NCBI GenBank assembly: GCA_037957365.1
Contig: JARHVA010003634.1
Coordinates: 1,145,001 to 1,209,000, forward strand
From: Torreya grandis
Lineage: Eukaryota > Streptophyta > Pinopsida > Cupressales > Taxaceae
Reading direction: 5' to 3'
DNA: 64,000 nt
Below are positions 39,212-51,720 of the stretch, in pieces. Every line of letters begins with the position of its first letter. The first letter of the stretch is position 1. The notes below the pieces were generated by a model. The model ran no database searches, was not told the origin of the DNA, and was given only the letters and a program-made list of their open reading frames with translations. A program made the position numbers and the translations under genes.

Positions 39212-41479
39212 TATTGCCTCTCAAGATGATGCCTTATCATGAACTAATGAGAATTGGTTTTTGAGTAATAGTGTGTATAAGGGAAATAGGAATTTATAAA
39301 TACCCACCTCACCTACCTTAGTGGAGCGGTGAAGTTAACCATGACTACACATGACCATATGTGTTAGGAAGATCATACTACCTAGACCATCTTATCGAGG
39401 GACTGAATCTGGTGCCAAGACATAGTGTACCTACAAAACCATAAAATATGCTACAAAAGATATAAATTTTATTAAAACATAAGCTTTGAAACATGAATCT
39501 TAAAGTATAATAATAAGATGAGTCATAAACATGAAAATATGGATTAATGAAAAATATGCCAAATTTAGAAAGTTTTTTTAAAAACTAAAATGACTAGTTT
39601 GGTGCTCTATTTATAAAAAATATTGCCAAAAATAGATTCATTTGTGTAAACCAACTTTGTGATATTTTGAGCTCTAGATTTCCTATGATGGTTTCGAGTG
39701 AGAAGATAGTCAAAATAATGAGTATGAGTTAGGGATGGTAAAAATACCAATGATAGGTGGAGTAGGACATGATCAGGTAGGTTTTTATTGATTTTTTTTG
39801 CTCCAATTTATAAAAAATCATCTCAAACTCTTTGAGATCATTGATCTTTGAAATAAATCATAAAATGGGATTGGAGGTTTGGGTATGTTAGGAGAAGGGG
39901 TGTTGTTTCATGAATGACTACCTATTAGGATAGGTAGGCATAAGATGTTTTTACCTTACCTTATCACATATACATGAAAATCACTCATCCACAGAGGCAT
40001 ATAGCTAGATTAGGGTCTTAGATGAAGACCTTGAAATAGGTGACTCAAGCAAGAGGAGGATAGGATCTTAGGGACATGGCTGAAAATGTATACATATATA
40101 TACATAATTATTTATTTTTTTAATTTTTGAGATGTTTGAATCACTTTCCCTCTACAAAGGTGAATTACATTAAGACATGATTATACAAAACCAACACTAT
40201 TATTATATATATGGAGATATTCTAATTCTCCTTTCAACGACTTGTCATTCATGTGTTATGGGATTTAATTTCCATGTTTGATTCTCAATTTTATTCACTC
40301 TAGATGACTATGCATGTGATGATATAGCATGGATATTTTTTTTGATATAAAGCTATTGAAAATTCTTATATATGTGAGAACAAAATATATGAAAATGACG
40401 TAATGTCTTATAACATGCATTAAATTATGAATGTGCTAATAGTTATTTTTCAATTGATAACCCTTTTGTTTTGTTTATATAGCTTACAACTTTAGGAAGG
40501 AAAATGAAAATAGGATTAATGTGAGATGATAAAGAATAAAATCTATAAATAAAAAATGTGTAGGAAAAAGGAAGATGACCTAGTCCTTACAAGAAAAGGG
40601 GAAAATGTACTTCTTTTTATAATTACAAAACACTAACTTTATTAGTTTCATCTAGATATAACTAGTCCTAACATAATACATAAATGAGATGAAGTTACAT
40701 TTTTTAGCTTAGACATGTAGATAATCTTTTTACTTGGACACTTTTTTATTTAATAATTATTCCGCATTAGACTTTTATTTTTATTTCTAACCCCATACAC
40801 TAAGTATGATGTGACTAGGAAGACACATGGGCTTATCACCAAAGGATAGATGTAGTCAAATAAGGGCATCTCTCCCCAATACTAACATAACACAACTAGT
40901 AATTTATGAGTGATCAACATCAAAGGTTAGAAAAAGGTGAGAGACGTCTATTCTAAAATTTGAATTTGCATAATGTTTTGATTTTATAGAAGTGTACTTT
41001 TGTATTTATAATTCCTTTACTCCCAAATCTTGGCCTCATGCATCTATTAAGATGAAGGGGATCATCACCGAAGACCAAGATAGGCATGTAAATTTTACTA
41101 TTTTTTAGAATTCAAATGTTCTACTTTAAAAGGCATCGTAAGAGGATACTCTATCATGAATAATCCTCTAGGCTAGACTGTAGGCTAGCATTTCCTAAGT
41201 TATGAAATAAGATGTATGTAAAATATATGTATTATGCTTTTAAAAATTAATGCAATAACCAATGTAATGTTTATTTTTAAAATGTTTTCTATGGGATAAT
41301 ATAATAGTGTGAGAATGAAATGATATGATATGCTATATTCTGATTGTTTCATGTTCAGTGAATTAACAACTAAATAATCACCAAACATGACATCTAATTT
41401 TTAAGACTTAATAATAAAAATGGAATATACAATGCAATGAGGGCAATGTGGTATGTAATCACTAGATATATAAGTTTTT

Positions 41480-41830
41480 TGGGTGAAAAAAGTTCATAAT
41501 TCACCAAAATATTTTCCCTTTAGATTGCATAATCGATAATATTCGTTATTAAAATCTTTGATTACTAGGTAAGGGCTTAACTAGTTGAGTCTAAAAATTT
41601 AACCTTCTCCTTTATTTTTTTTTAATTTAGGTATCAAGTCTAAGAACAAGGTCTCTTACATGAACTGGTAAGTTACAAGCATAATTATGGAACTCATAAT
41701 ACCATTTATGGGGTATGATTAAATTTAGTTTCTTGACCATGGCATTTGTTTGTAAGAAGCTATGAATTTTTAAGAAATCAAACATTCACTCATCATGAGA
41801 AGATTTTATTATGATAAGTATTATAAGATA
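41480..41830 (-). pseudogene. Integrase C-terminal fragment (gypsy pol)
   Basis: On the minus strand the frame reads HVRDLVLRLDT, then after a shift KGEG.IF, and LSPYLVIKDFNNEYYRLCNL with KGKYFGEL. This matches the usual gypsy integrase end, where a GDLVL strand is followed by GPY.I...NG.Y.L.DL.G. The integrase zinc finger and catalytic core are not visible upstream. Confidence 0.65.
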
Positions 41831-41936
41831 GTCTTTCAGTCTAACTGATTTATAATAGGACATGGTTGATTTTTATCTTTTATGACCTAGGTAAATAATG
41901 TCTATGATGGATTATTGATAAGCATTTTATGGTTGA

Positions 41937-42218
41937 TCAATTTTGCAAGGGGAAAGGATGTATATCTTTATTAATATGCAAGTAATCATAGGTATCAATG
42001 TTAATTTCAATGTTTCCTATTATTAAATTACAAATCCATCCTTCAAGCAATGGCATGGCCAAGGTAGGATGAATTGTCTTTTTTTCTATCCTAAATTCCA
42101 AATTATGAGATAAACTATTAATTGGCAATACATTATAGGGCATTTGAATATTATGTTGAAGATATGGATCATTAGTCTCTTTTATGGGTTTATCTTCATG
42201 CCCTGATATTTCTATCAT
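41937..42218 (-). pseudogene. Unassigned pol-region open frame of the gypsy element
   Basis: A 93-codon minus-strand frame starting MIEISGHEDKPIKETNDPYL. It lies between the protease and integrase fragments where reverse transcriptase and RNase H should be, but shows none of their motifs. It may be a linker or spacer segment brought next to the protease by a deletion. Confidence 0.35.
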
Positions 42219-42559
42219 GATAACGTGGTGTTTTTTATAGTAAGGTTAAGAGCTTCGAAGTTGATAGGCATGTGATGACTATAAGTTATGACCTTGTAAG
42301 GATCAAATAGAAGAGGAATTAGTTCATCTCTTTCAAATATCTTGATAATCTTAGTAATAAACTTGGTTGAGATAGTTATAACTATCATGGGAGTTTGTTC
42401 ACTTACTATTTCTTTTATTTCAACTCTTTTTCTCTAAATTTATCATTTGATAGAATCTTAGGAGCTTCAGTACCCCTCTTTATGAGATCTACTTTGGCTA
42501 TTGGGGGTATTTATATTCAACTAACTATGGGGTATTTTTCACAACATTGGTGGGTAATT

Positions 42560-42960
42560 AATAATTAATGTGTGGCTTTGGTTATTTTTGCATGGCCGTT
42601 CAAATGGCATCAAATGGTTTAGGGTCTCTTTGAGTGACAGCGACTTTCCCTAAGTGGAGTAACCTAAATTGATTGAATAGAGTAGAAGGGATTGCCTACA
42701 TCATGTGGATGCAAGGTATACCCAAGATATTTATTTTAATTTATATCTCTATCAATCACATAAAATTATGTGAACCATGTCTTAAATCCAAAGTGATTGA
42801 AGGTACGATGGTCCCTTTTGAGGTAGACTTGATGCAATTGTATCCTCAAAAAGTGTTCTTAGTAGTAGATAAATTGATTTCTCCATACCGAAGCTTATGA
42901 ATAAATGACAAGGGGACTATGTTAAAAATTTCCCCGTCATCAACCAATGTTAATTTTACA
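42560..42960 (-). pseudogene. Retroviral-type aspartic protease fragment (gypsy pol)
   Basis: The minus-strand frame reads TLVDDGEIFNIVPLSFIHKL, the usual D-[DG]-G-x-x-x-N-[IV]-[MV]-P active-site strand of gypsy proteases. It continues with STSKGTIVPSITLDL and ends INILGIPCIHMM with AIPSTLFNQF, matching the ILGRPWIH...A.PST signature. Several TGA/TAG/TAA stops interrupt it. Confidence 0.7.
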
Positions 42961-43399
42961 TGGTTTTTATAGAATTACACTTATAAATATAAGGATGGAT
43001 CTACGCTCTGAGCCATATCTATGTCTGGGGATAGACCGCTTACATAAAATAAGTAACCAACATCTCTTAAACATTATATGGTTGGGTACATAACTAATTT
43101 AATATTATTTATTTGAGCTTGTGATGGAGGTGTTACATTTGATAAATCACCCAATCCCAAGGCATCAATTAATGTTGAATGATGGGCTAGAGAGTTCTTA
43201 AATAGGTCTAGGAAATAGATGTGGGAAAATGTCTTTGAGAGATCATAAATTAAATAATAGTTCCCCATTGGTTTGGGATTGATGTCACTATTTAAAGAAT
43301 TTATCATGTGATGGTTTATATGTTGATACTCCCTAGTGTGATCAATAGTGTTTGCATCTTCCTCGCTTGTAATTTCCATGACTCTTTTCATGCAGGTTT

Positions 43400-45930
43400 T
43401 TACTTATGGTCCTAGTTGTGGAACCACATCAATGTTGATAGTTCTAGAGGTAAATGATTCAACATCATGAGTGCTACCTAATGGGGGTTAAATAGTTTTA
43501 TTACCCCATAGGTGATTGGGATAGTATATTGTTTATAGCTTGTAAAAATGTTTTGGAAGATGCCTTAGTTAATATTCTAAGGTGTTATGGGACCAGTTGA
43601 TTAGGATCAAGGGTTTGAATAATCATTCACTACTAACATGTATATAAATGCTTATTGTTGGTCCTTATGGATTTTTTTAATGAATTTATTATATTCCCTA
43701 TAGGCTCGAGTATCGTGTCCAATGATCCTATGAACAACATGGTAGACATTAGCATCATAGTCTAGAGGCTTTTGATGTTGTCCAGGTTGATCAAACCCTT
43801 GTTGGTTTTTATTATAATAAAAGAGTTGATTCTGATTAGGTTTGATGATTTAAAACTAATTTTTGAATTATATTCAATTGCATTTTTACCATTCTATGTG
43901 ATAAGGGGGAGGGCAATTGAGTTCAACCACATGAATGGTAGGTGGAGGTTTTTAATTTTTCACACCCATTTTATTATTATTGGCAATTTTATTACTCTTC
44001 ATATTTTGAGATGGATTACTATTAATTTAATTCACTCTATTTTTTTGATATGTGGTGACATTAAATTTCATGTTGGGAATCATAAGAGCCTGATTATTAG
44101 AGTTATTTTGGTTAGAGTTTTGTAGCCTCCATTATTTTATTTTAGGATGGATATATTTTTATTAGTCCCATAGGTTCTATGACTACCATCTATGGCTTAT
44201 TTATTTATTCTAAGATCACTTTCAATTTCTTCTTTGTACAATTGATAAGGGAATTCTTACACATATTCTCTTTTCTTCTTGTTAAAGAAGGGTAAGAAGA
44301 GATCAAATAGTTCCCTTTGGTCCATGTGTGGCATGATGGAAGATGAGTATAAGGTTTGTCTCCATCTTGTAATGAAATGGGTATCTAATTCATCATGCTC
44401 TTGCTTAATGTGTAATAACTCTCATATGAAAATCTTTAGGATTTTATTCATATTGAAGACTTTGATAAACTCAGCTATGAGTTGGAAAAAATAATACATG
44501 GACCCTTTAAGAAGGAGATAATACCAATAGAGGGTTATTCCTTGAAGGGTATTTGAGTAAATTTTTTTAAATACCCCATCCCAAAGTAATAATTATTGAA
44601 AAATAATAGCATATACATTGAAATGTTGTTAGAATCTCCTTCTCCCTTGAATTTAGGAAGGTCTAGTAGGGGGCATGGTAGAATAAATCCTCATATATTA
44701 TGATTGAGGGGTAATTTCAAGTTTTCAATGTATGTACCCATGTCATTAAAATATATTAAAGGTGAAATGAAATAAGATTAAATTGGTAGGTTTATATATG
44801 GGTGACTTGTGTCACCACTTGTGGGAAATAAGGTGTTTAGTAGGGTGGTTTAGAATAGGCTAGGAAATAGTTATCTAGCTAAGTTGATTTATAAAACATA
44901 TGATAGTAATGAGGAATAATGTTATACAAATATGGAATAATTTTTTTTTCGAGGGGGAGAAGTATACATGGGTAGCATGTAACTTGGAGGTGTATAAGGG
45001 AGTAGATGGCTAGTTTATGAATGGGAAGTACACATGGTTGAAACATAATTTTGAGGGACATAGGGTTGTATATTATTAGCCACTATATTATGGGTAAGAT
45101 CTTAGGTGTAGATATTTCCCATAGGATTGTGAGGATGGAAGAATGTTAGAAGCTATGGGATTAAAGATGTAATAAGTAACGATGTCACTTGGATATTGTT
45201 TTGAGGATGATTAACAAGAGGTAGGTTGGATGGATACATTTGTGTTTAGTAAGTTACCACTAGGGTAATAATAATAAAGGAATGGAATTGATTATAGATA
45301 TTGTTGGTTATACCTTGATTCAGAGATGCTTGGTTACTCTCTAAATCTTGGACCTATGAAAGTTGAGATGAGTTCATTATAGGAATAAGGAATGGTGGAT
45401 CTAGTGTCCTCTTTATTAGTAACTATAAGAGGCATTATTTGATGACCACCAATATATTAATTAGGGTTAGAGGCCTCTGAAGGTTATTTTGGGTGTTTCC
45501 CCTATGGTTTAGTAATATTTTAGTAAGTGGGAGGAAGATGCAAATGTGTTTGTAGTCTAATTATCATGTCTTCCAAATTATGGATTCTATCAATATATTG
45601 ATCATGCTTTGATATACTTCAAGAATCTAGGCTTTGTAGGCTAATTTATGGTTGGGTTACAATGTGAGTGTTGGTCCCACTCCCATTGGTAAAGTACATG
45701 TTGATAGAGTTGGGTTAATTACTTAAGGTTTTTTGTGGATTCTATAGATCATGGATCAGTACTCCTAATCCAGATTATGAGTGTAAATGATGACTTTAAT
45801 ATTGGGCTACCTTGTTTTGTGAAGAATTGTTATTATTCAAACTATGAAGTGAGAATTCACCACCTAGGTGAAGACTCCTCATATAGGTATCAAAGTGTAT
45901 GGTTATCTCAAATATGTCTTGATTAGACAT
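43400..45930 (-). pseudogene. Gypsy gag remnant
   Basis: Around 44620-44280 the minus strand gives LQGITLYWYYLLL, then a segment with FFQLIAEFIKVFN, and HIKQEHDELDTHFITRWRQT followed by MDQRELFDLFLPFFN. This is the retrotransposon gag core (A..WF..L...I..W..L...F...F...). Near 43770-43680 the text VYHVVHRIIGHDTRAYREY resembles a zinc-knuckle-like CxxH..xGH.T..C segment whose cysteines have become tyrosine. An Asn/Gln/Pro-rich linker lies between. Protein start is near the primer site, as expected. Confidence 0.7.
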
Positions 45931-46012
45931 ACTTAGGGAGCATATAATACATCATAATATGAATGAAAAGAAAAAATGGAGAGAAAAAATAAAATATGGA
46001 TATAAAAAAGGA

Positions 46013-46028
46013 CATGCCTTTCATATCA
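46013..46028 (-). promoter_or_regulatory. Primer binding site of the gypsy element
   Basis: On the minus strand this reads TGATATGAAAGGCATG, 12 of 16 matches to the iMet-type site TGGTATCAGAGCCATG. It directly follows the LTR end at 46029. The damage is in line with the age of the element. Confidence 0.5.
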
Positions 46029-48397
46029 GGTTCACCGATTTGTATGCACATAAATAACACACACTAAATTGTACACTCAACTTCTCAAGGTCTGGCCAAG
46101 ATAGTTTATGTAATGGAAGGTGATGGGTAGCATAAATAAAATATGACGAGGCTAGACCTAAGAACAAATGAAAATGAATATGAAAAGCTTAAATTTGAAG
46201 GTTATTCACTTGGTGGGGAAGAATACAAAGAGGTCCTAATAAAGGGGCTATGGGCTTAAATTATTTGTCTAGGGTTTCAAATTGGTAAACTTTAGGAAAT
46301 GGATTAGTAGTATGAGGATAAAGAGGATCAATGAATGTCATCCAATGATAAAGAGATATTGGTTGGTAATGAATAAGCACATAGCTTGTTTTTAATGTGT
46401 GAGAAAGGCTTTTTCTTGCACTCATCTTGGCAAGGAGTTTATTTGTGAATTATTTTTGGTGCTTGCACTCATATTGACAAGGCTTTGTTTTTGAATTATT
46501 TTAATACTTTTAAATGTTTCAAAAAGGGTTTTTATAAATAGATTGAAAATGAATTGAATCTTGATATAAAAACATGGAAATCAAGTAACTAACAATTACT
46601 AAAATCAAAGAGATAGAGAGGTGAATCTTTTTATCTTTTTATTGAGTTTTTGGATGCATGCAACATTGAAAGCAAAATCTAACCTAACAAATTCAAGTAT
46701 TGATTTCCAACTTTTCTAGGCATAAACTAAATGAAATAATTTCCACTTTATATTTTTATATTGTAGATGAATGGATATATTATGAAAAAAGGTTTATAAA
46801 ATTAAAGAAAATATAAAACCAAATCTATATCCTAAACAACAATACTACAAAGTATCTAGGAGTTATCTTTGTAAATGTAATCTAGACTCAATTTTGTTAT
46901 TTATAAGTGGGTGCAAACTAGGTTTGAATGATTTATTTGAATAAAATAAATATTTTGAATATTTATTTTCTGAATTAGTAAGTTGAAAAAAAAAATAGTT
47001 TACTAAGATAAAGAGAATCAAGAGAAAAATGTCTATTGATTACTTGAGTTTGACTAAGATTTTATACTTACTAGTGTGCTTGATTGTGAGTGAATAAGAG
47101 ATTATTTTGAAATTAAGAATTGATTATGATTATAGATGAAAGTGTTGTATATATTTTTTAACATGGAATTGAGGTTAAGATGCAAAGTTGTGTCATGAAA
47201 GGATCTATTGAATGGCTAAAAATAATAAATAAAGTTAGCTATTACTTTTGTGCGAAGGCAGGTGAGAGTAACATTTTTGGTATGAAATTTTTATTTTCAA
47301 AATAAATATTTAAACTAGGAAAAGAAAATAAACTAATTTAATCTATTCTACTGAACAAAAAACTAAATCTAAACAAGAAATCCCAACCTGATCATAATGG
47401 ATATTAACTGAAAGCAAAGATTTATTGTAGTAAAAGATGTCCTCATGTAGATAGTTGTTGGGTTGCTCAATCATAGTGATTGTAAATTTATGACGAAAGG
47501 ATGAAAAGGAAATATGGAAAGAAAGACACAATATTAAAAAAAAGAGTAACTGAATAGTGGCTAGGTTGATTCAAATATAGTAAATAGTTGGTTGCTAATT
47601 TGTATGAATTATCTTCTTCAAACACTATACAAAATGATGACAAAAATGACCAAAGGTGGAGTAAAATATTTTTTTAATTAGAAAGTACATACACTAGGGT
47701 TCTATATAGCTTTAAAAATCCAATCTTCAATGTAAAAATTGGATCCAAAATCAATCCAAAATTACCTTACTTGTAGAAGTGCAATGGAGCTTGCATGAAG
47801 GAGTTGAATTGAGATTTGAACTTTAGAGGGACTCAAAGTAATTTAAAATAGAGGAGAGATTAGGATAGCCCTGATTGAAGGTGCACTTAGGATGGATAAA
47901 TCAAGAAGCAAGATAAAAATCATGCAAAATGTATGAAAACATGAGTTTTAGAAGCTAAAAATAATATGCGAATAAAAGGTGATTGAACCATCATTATTTA
48001 TAGGTGGTAGTTACATAAACACCACAAACCAAAATAGGTTCATCACTCTCTGTTACAGAACTATCGTAGATGATTACACAACCACCATAAAAATGGTAGT
48101 TTAATCAGAGACGATTACATAACCACCATGATGGAAGTGTCACCAATGGAGTGATTTTTAATGGAGAGTAGCAAAAGTGTCATAGTTTAGGGTGATTATG
48201 CCACCAAGCAGGCTGCTCAAAGACTAATGGAAAGGAGACACAAAAAAGTAAATGTTTATGTTTTTGAAGACCAGGATGAGAAGAAAAAGAAATCAAGAAT
48301 CCCAGAGAGGATTAAATGTGAGCATGTATCTGGAGATCACTACATCATTATTTGATTTATTAGAAATGTCATACCTTGTATTTTTTTGGTGCATACA
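46029..48397 (-). repeat. 5' LTR (element orientation) of the gypsy element
   Basis: Direct repeat of 36701-39211 on the same strand. It lies next to the primer site and the gag end, so it is the 5' LTR for this minus-strand element. Confidence 0.82.
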
Positions 48398-49410
48398 TTC
48401 ACCTATGGTTTAATGTGATCTATTTTTATACATAGCTCAAATTGATGTGCTAAAGACCTATAAAATTAGAACCCTAGTCATAGACAAGAATTAAAAAAAA
48501 TAAGTTAAAAAGCAAAAGGGAGGAAATAGGACAAATGGGAATGATCAAGCTATCCTTAAGAAACTCCTTGTTAACTGAGTATTTCCTACATAGCCGAGAG
48601 GGTCTCAGGCTGATGTAGTTCTCCTTATAGAAAAGAACATATGAATGTAACTAGAAAATTTGATTAGAATGCTTGAAAAATGATACCTTTAAATTGTAAT
48701 AAACAATGTTAAACTCGGCCAACAACTGAAATAAATTTAAATTTACAATAGAGATATTTACCTAGTAAATAAATGCTTTTGAAATCAAAAGGAGAGATGC
48801 TTTACAAGTGAGAGCTATGTCCTTTCAATTGTGATCTTTGATGGGCTTTTATAGGGATACATTTTGAATATTTGTTATAATCAACCTATTGAAATATGTG
48901 AAAATATGTTAGGAAGCATGTCATTTAAAAGAGATGATTATTAAAGAACATGGGACAAGTTTTCACTACTAGACAAGGGCCCAATACACTCCTATCTGTC
49001 TACTATGCACTAGTCCAAAAGCAACATAAGCTTCTGAAACAAGAGTAATGGTACATTGTATGTTGAATAGGGATGAATAAAGATAAAATAAGAAAGGCTA
49101 TAAGATATTTTCAGTAATTATATGTCTTTAAAAGTTTTTTCAAGAATTACGGGTTATCAAAATGTTCAATTGGCTAAACAAAATATAAATATCAATAACA
49201 ACCATTATTAAACATTTACTGGTTAATTTTAAATGTCTACAATTTTTAAGAGTTTCATTGTTTCAAAGATAGGTTGATAATCCATATTATCCTTGTTTGA
49301 AGGGAAGATTAACAAAGTAAGTATTGTATATTTTTATTAGTTATAATGTATATCCATTAATTACTTCATTGACCATTGCATTCAAAATTTCAATCCATCT
49401 TTCCATCAAA
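48398..49410. other. AT-rich spacer
   Basis: No gene or repeat that I can support. TGGTT occurs at 48406-48410 and also directly outside the other LTR (36696-36700), but 8 bp of extra sequence makes it a weak candidate for a target duplication. Confidence 0.4.
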
Positions 49411-49628
49411 TTATTAATTATAAATATAAATTCAAGTAACACACCACTACACAAAACAAAACTTAAATAATAACAAAGTTGTAAACCTAGGTTTCAATCA
49501 ACATTTCCATCAAAATATCAATTATAAATATAAAGTCAAGCAACACACCACTGCACAGAACAAAACTTTATTAGTAAAAAAGTCGTAAACCTAAGAAAAC
49601 TTTATTAGCAACAAAGTCGTAAACCTAG
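49411..49628. repeat. Nested tandem repeats (about 102 bp and 34 bp)
   Basis: TTAATTATAAATATAAATTCAAG-type and ACACACCACT.CACA..ACAAAAC segments occur twice about 102 bp apart (49411 and 49513). Inside the second unit AAAACTTTATTAG...AA.AAGTCGTAAACCTA is itself repeated at a 34-bp interval. The repeats end at the 3' end of a 73-codon minus frame. Confidence 0.7.
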
Positions 49629-49812
49629 GTTCGACGTGCAGAGGAAGCAAAGTGGCAGGATAATGATGATCAACTTCTCTGTAGGTTCTTCTAGTCAGTT
49701 CTCTCAATTGAATTCTTTCCGTGAATATGTTTCGCAAGACAAACAAACGATAATGCCCGTTCTTCCGTCGAACAATAGGGAAATCACATATGCGCCCTCG
49801 TGCTGATTTCAT
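49591..49812 (-). other. Unidentified 73-codon open frame in a GC-richer patch
   Basis: The minus-strand frame starts MKSARGRICDFPIVRRKNGH and continues with LRNIFTERIQLRELTRRTYR. Its base composition is more balanced than the surroundings and the amino-acid usage is protein-like. No family was recognised. The last ten codons run into the AAACCTAGGTTTACGAC tandem repeat. It could be a first exon, a gene relic or chance. Confidence 0.25.
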
Positions 49813-50282
49813 GCATATCGAGCCAATATGAGATAATCAAATCAGTTAGTCAATGTCAAAATCGTGAATGTGAAGGTTCGAACAAGACAGACATGTTGAG
49901 GAAATCATGAATAAGTGTGGGCATCGTCATTCCCTGCCACATTGGATAAGTCAGTCCACGTCGTTCGCTAAAGTTAGAAATTCACTTTGGATAACGGAAA
50001 TGGCAATCCCTTGTTCGGTCTCCTATCTGCCAAAACTGCATCCATGCCCTCTTCTACCCTGAACTCCTTGTAGTGAATTCTCTAGTGGTTTCAGCCCTAC
50101 CATGACTAACGTGCCAAGACCTAGGCTTGTTTTGATTGGCCTTGGGCCCTACGAATACTGGCAGGCCTAGGATTGACAGTGATTGGCCGATGGTCCTACC
50201 ATGACTGGCGGGTTAGGGTTAACTATGTTGCGTTTCGTTAAAGTTAAAAAGTGGTCCAGGAAAGTGTTGAGTAGGTCTAAGG
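49813..50282. other. GC-richer non-coding patch
   Basis: About 45% GC by eye against roughly 30% around it. It contains repeated words GCCAAGACCTAGGCTTG / GGCAGGCCTAGG and CCTACCATGACT.GCG. It lies 5' of the 73-codon minus frame and could be a former promoter region. No specific element can be assigned. Confidence 0.3.
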
Positions 50283-50577
50283 TGTTAGTGTATTTTACCA
50301 GTTAGCTTCTAGTTAATGTTTCTGTTACTTCAGTTAATATTGTCATTGTGTTTCAATTGTACATGTAAGTATGCAAGTATTGGTAACTGGTCTACTTCAC
50401 TATGATTAAGTTTAGTTGGGTTTAGTGTAGGTGATGTTAAGTGGGAGTTAATGCATTTGTCAAACTCCACTAACACTAACAGATTTTGGCTATATGTACA
50501 CACTTCTTTTCATTCAATTAAAGTGAACAATATTCTTTGTTGATAGTTGTTTTCAAAGATTCTATTAAAATTTAACA
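50283..50577 (+). repeat. 5' LTR of the copia remnant
   Basis: It begins TGTTAGTGTATTTTACC, ends TTTAACA, and is followed at 50578 by the primer site. It is 295 bp long. The 3' part is repeated at 53315-53535. Confidence 0.8.
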
Positions 50578-50588
50578 TGGTATCAAAG
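50578..50588 (+). promoter_or_regulatory. Primer binding site of the copia remnant
   Basis: TGGTATCAAAG abuts the LTR end and matches the start of the iMet-type site TGGTATCAGAGC with one change. Confidence 0.75.
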
Positions 50589-50739
50589 TTAAAAGTTCTA
50601 GTAATGAGCATCAATTTATGTAGATGATTTTTATTTGTATTCTCTTGAATTAATTGAGAAGAATTTGTATACTACTTCTATTTGCATTTGCATGTAAACT
50701 TAGTTGTGCAGATTTGTGAGAAGGATACATGGTTTCCAG

Positions 50740-51720
50740 CTTGCCGTTGAAAAAGTGTAGTTCACTACCACTGCTCCCTCTTCTAGTTTCAAGACACTAA
50801 AGGAAAATGGGTATTCGGAAACATCATTGAGTTTTTCACATTCCCCATAGAAATCAGTGCTAGTTCTCCCATGGTTTTCAAAGGCTCAAGAAGCGAAGAT
50901 CTTGTGTTCATACATAGTACCACCTTTCCTTTCACTTTCGTAGGATCGAGCTTGCTTCAACACGTAGGGTCTCTACTTTTATAAACTAGCATAGTCTGAG
51001 AAATATTGAAGGCTCCCTTCAGATTGGGTCTGTGTTTGAGGCTACAACCTGGCTGTCTACTTTGGATCAGGCAGATTAAATTGAGGTGGTGGATTAACCA
51101 AAGTGAGGGCATTACCGATCAACTTGGACAAATTTTGCACCTGCTCGTTGATATGCCCCTCAACACCCCCTTAGTGATTCAGCTCAACCAAAGACTACCT
51201 AATCTGGTTCGTCATGTAGCGAAATTTCTCAACGTAGTCTCCGAGAGTAGAGCTTTCACTTTTACTGAGGCCTCCGTTATTTTCAGAGAGCGTCACAGCC
51301 TAGGTGGTCTTTCGAACTCAGGCCGCTTACACATCCTCAAGGGGGATTTTTGTAAGGGTAAACTGTGTGTAGATTATTAGGTTCCGAAGGAAAGCGTGTT
51401 CCAGCTAAAAGTAGTTCCTCTGTCAGTGCCATGAAATTTTGACTATCTAAGGCTCCTTGATGGCCCCCGCAACTTGCATGGTGGTTTATCTTGTGCTCGT
51501 TGCTGTATTTCTGGGTCTGAACAGCCTTTTCTTGGATCCACATTCTATCCAAATAGATTGTACATGCTCACCATTCACTAAAAGAATCTACTTCAGGCAT
51601 TAGAGAGAAGTTACGCCCTGTACATGTATCAGTGGTAGTGCCTAAAGCCATGCTTCAATCTGGTTTCTTCTCCTTACAAACCTGTGTGGACATTGGCGGC
51701 ACCATACAATTTTATTTTCT
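50740..51720. other. GC-richer insert of unknown origin inside the copia remnant
   Basis: Composition is clearly less AT-rich than the LTRs and flanks. The plus-strand frame 51006-51380 (124 codons) and the minus-strand frame 51337-51552 (71 codons) are both open, and neither shows a known domain. A plus-strand stretch reading REKLRPVHVSVVVPKAMLQS near 51600 also looks protein-like. A captured piece of a host gene is possible, as is old pol sequence too decayed to read. Confidence 0.3.

Larger units (their letters stand above)
36701..48397 (-). mobile_element. Ty3/gypsy LTR retrotransposon, minus strand, reverse transcriptase deleted
   Basis: Two direct repeats of about 2.4-2.5 kb (36701-39211 and 46029-48397) flank a 6.8-kb interior. 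Read on the minus strand, the interior has the gypsy order: primer site, gag (about 45930-43400), protease (about 42960-42560), and the C-terminal part of integrase (about 41830-41480). No reverse transcriptase Y.DD or RNase H motif was found, and the space between protease and integrase is too short for them. The LTR copies differ at roughly a quarter of sites by eye and every frame is full of stops, so this is an old, dead insertion. No convincing target duplication could be assigned. Confidence 0.82.

Noticed and set aside
42673..42900. 75-codon plus-strand open frame
   Set aside because: It is antisense to the recognisable gypsy protease fragment on the minus strand.
43772..44125. 117-codon plus-strand open frame, hydrophobic
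   Set aside because: It is antisense to the gag linker of the minus-strand gypsy element; hydrophobicity comes from the reverse complement of Asn/Lys/Gln-rich codons.
36696..48410. TGGTT at both ends of the gypsy element as target duplication
   Set aside because: The right copy is 8 bp away from the best LTR end, so the match may be chance. Boundaries would have to be shifted without support.
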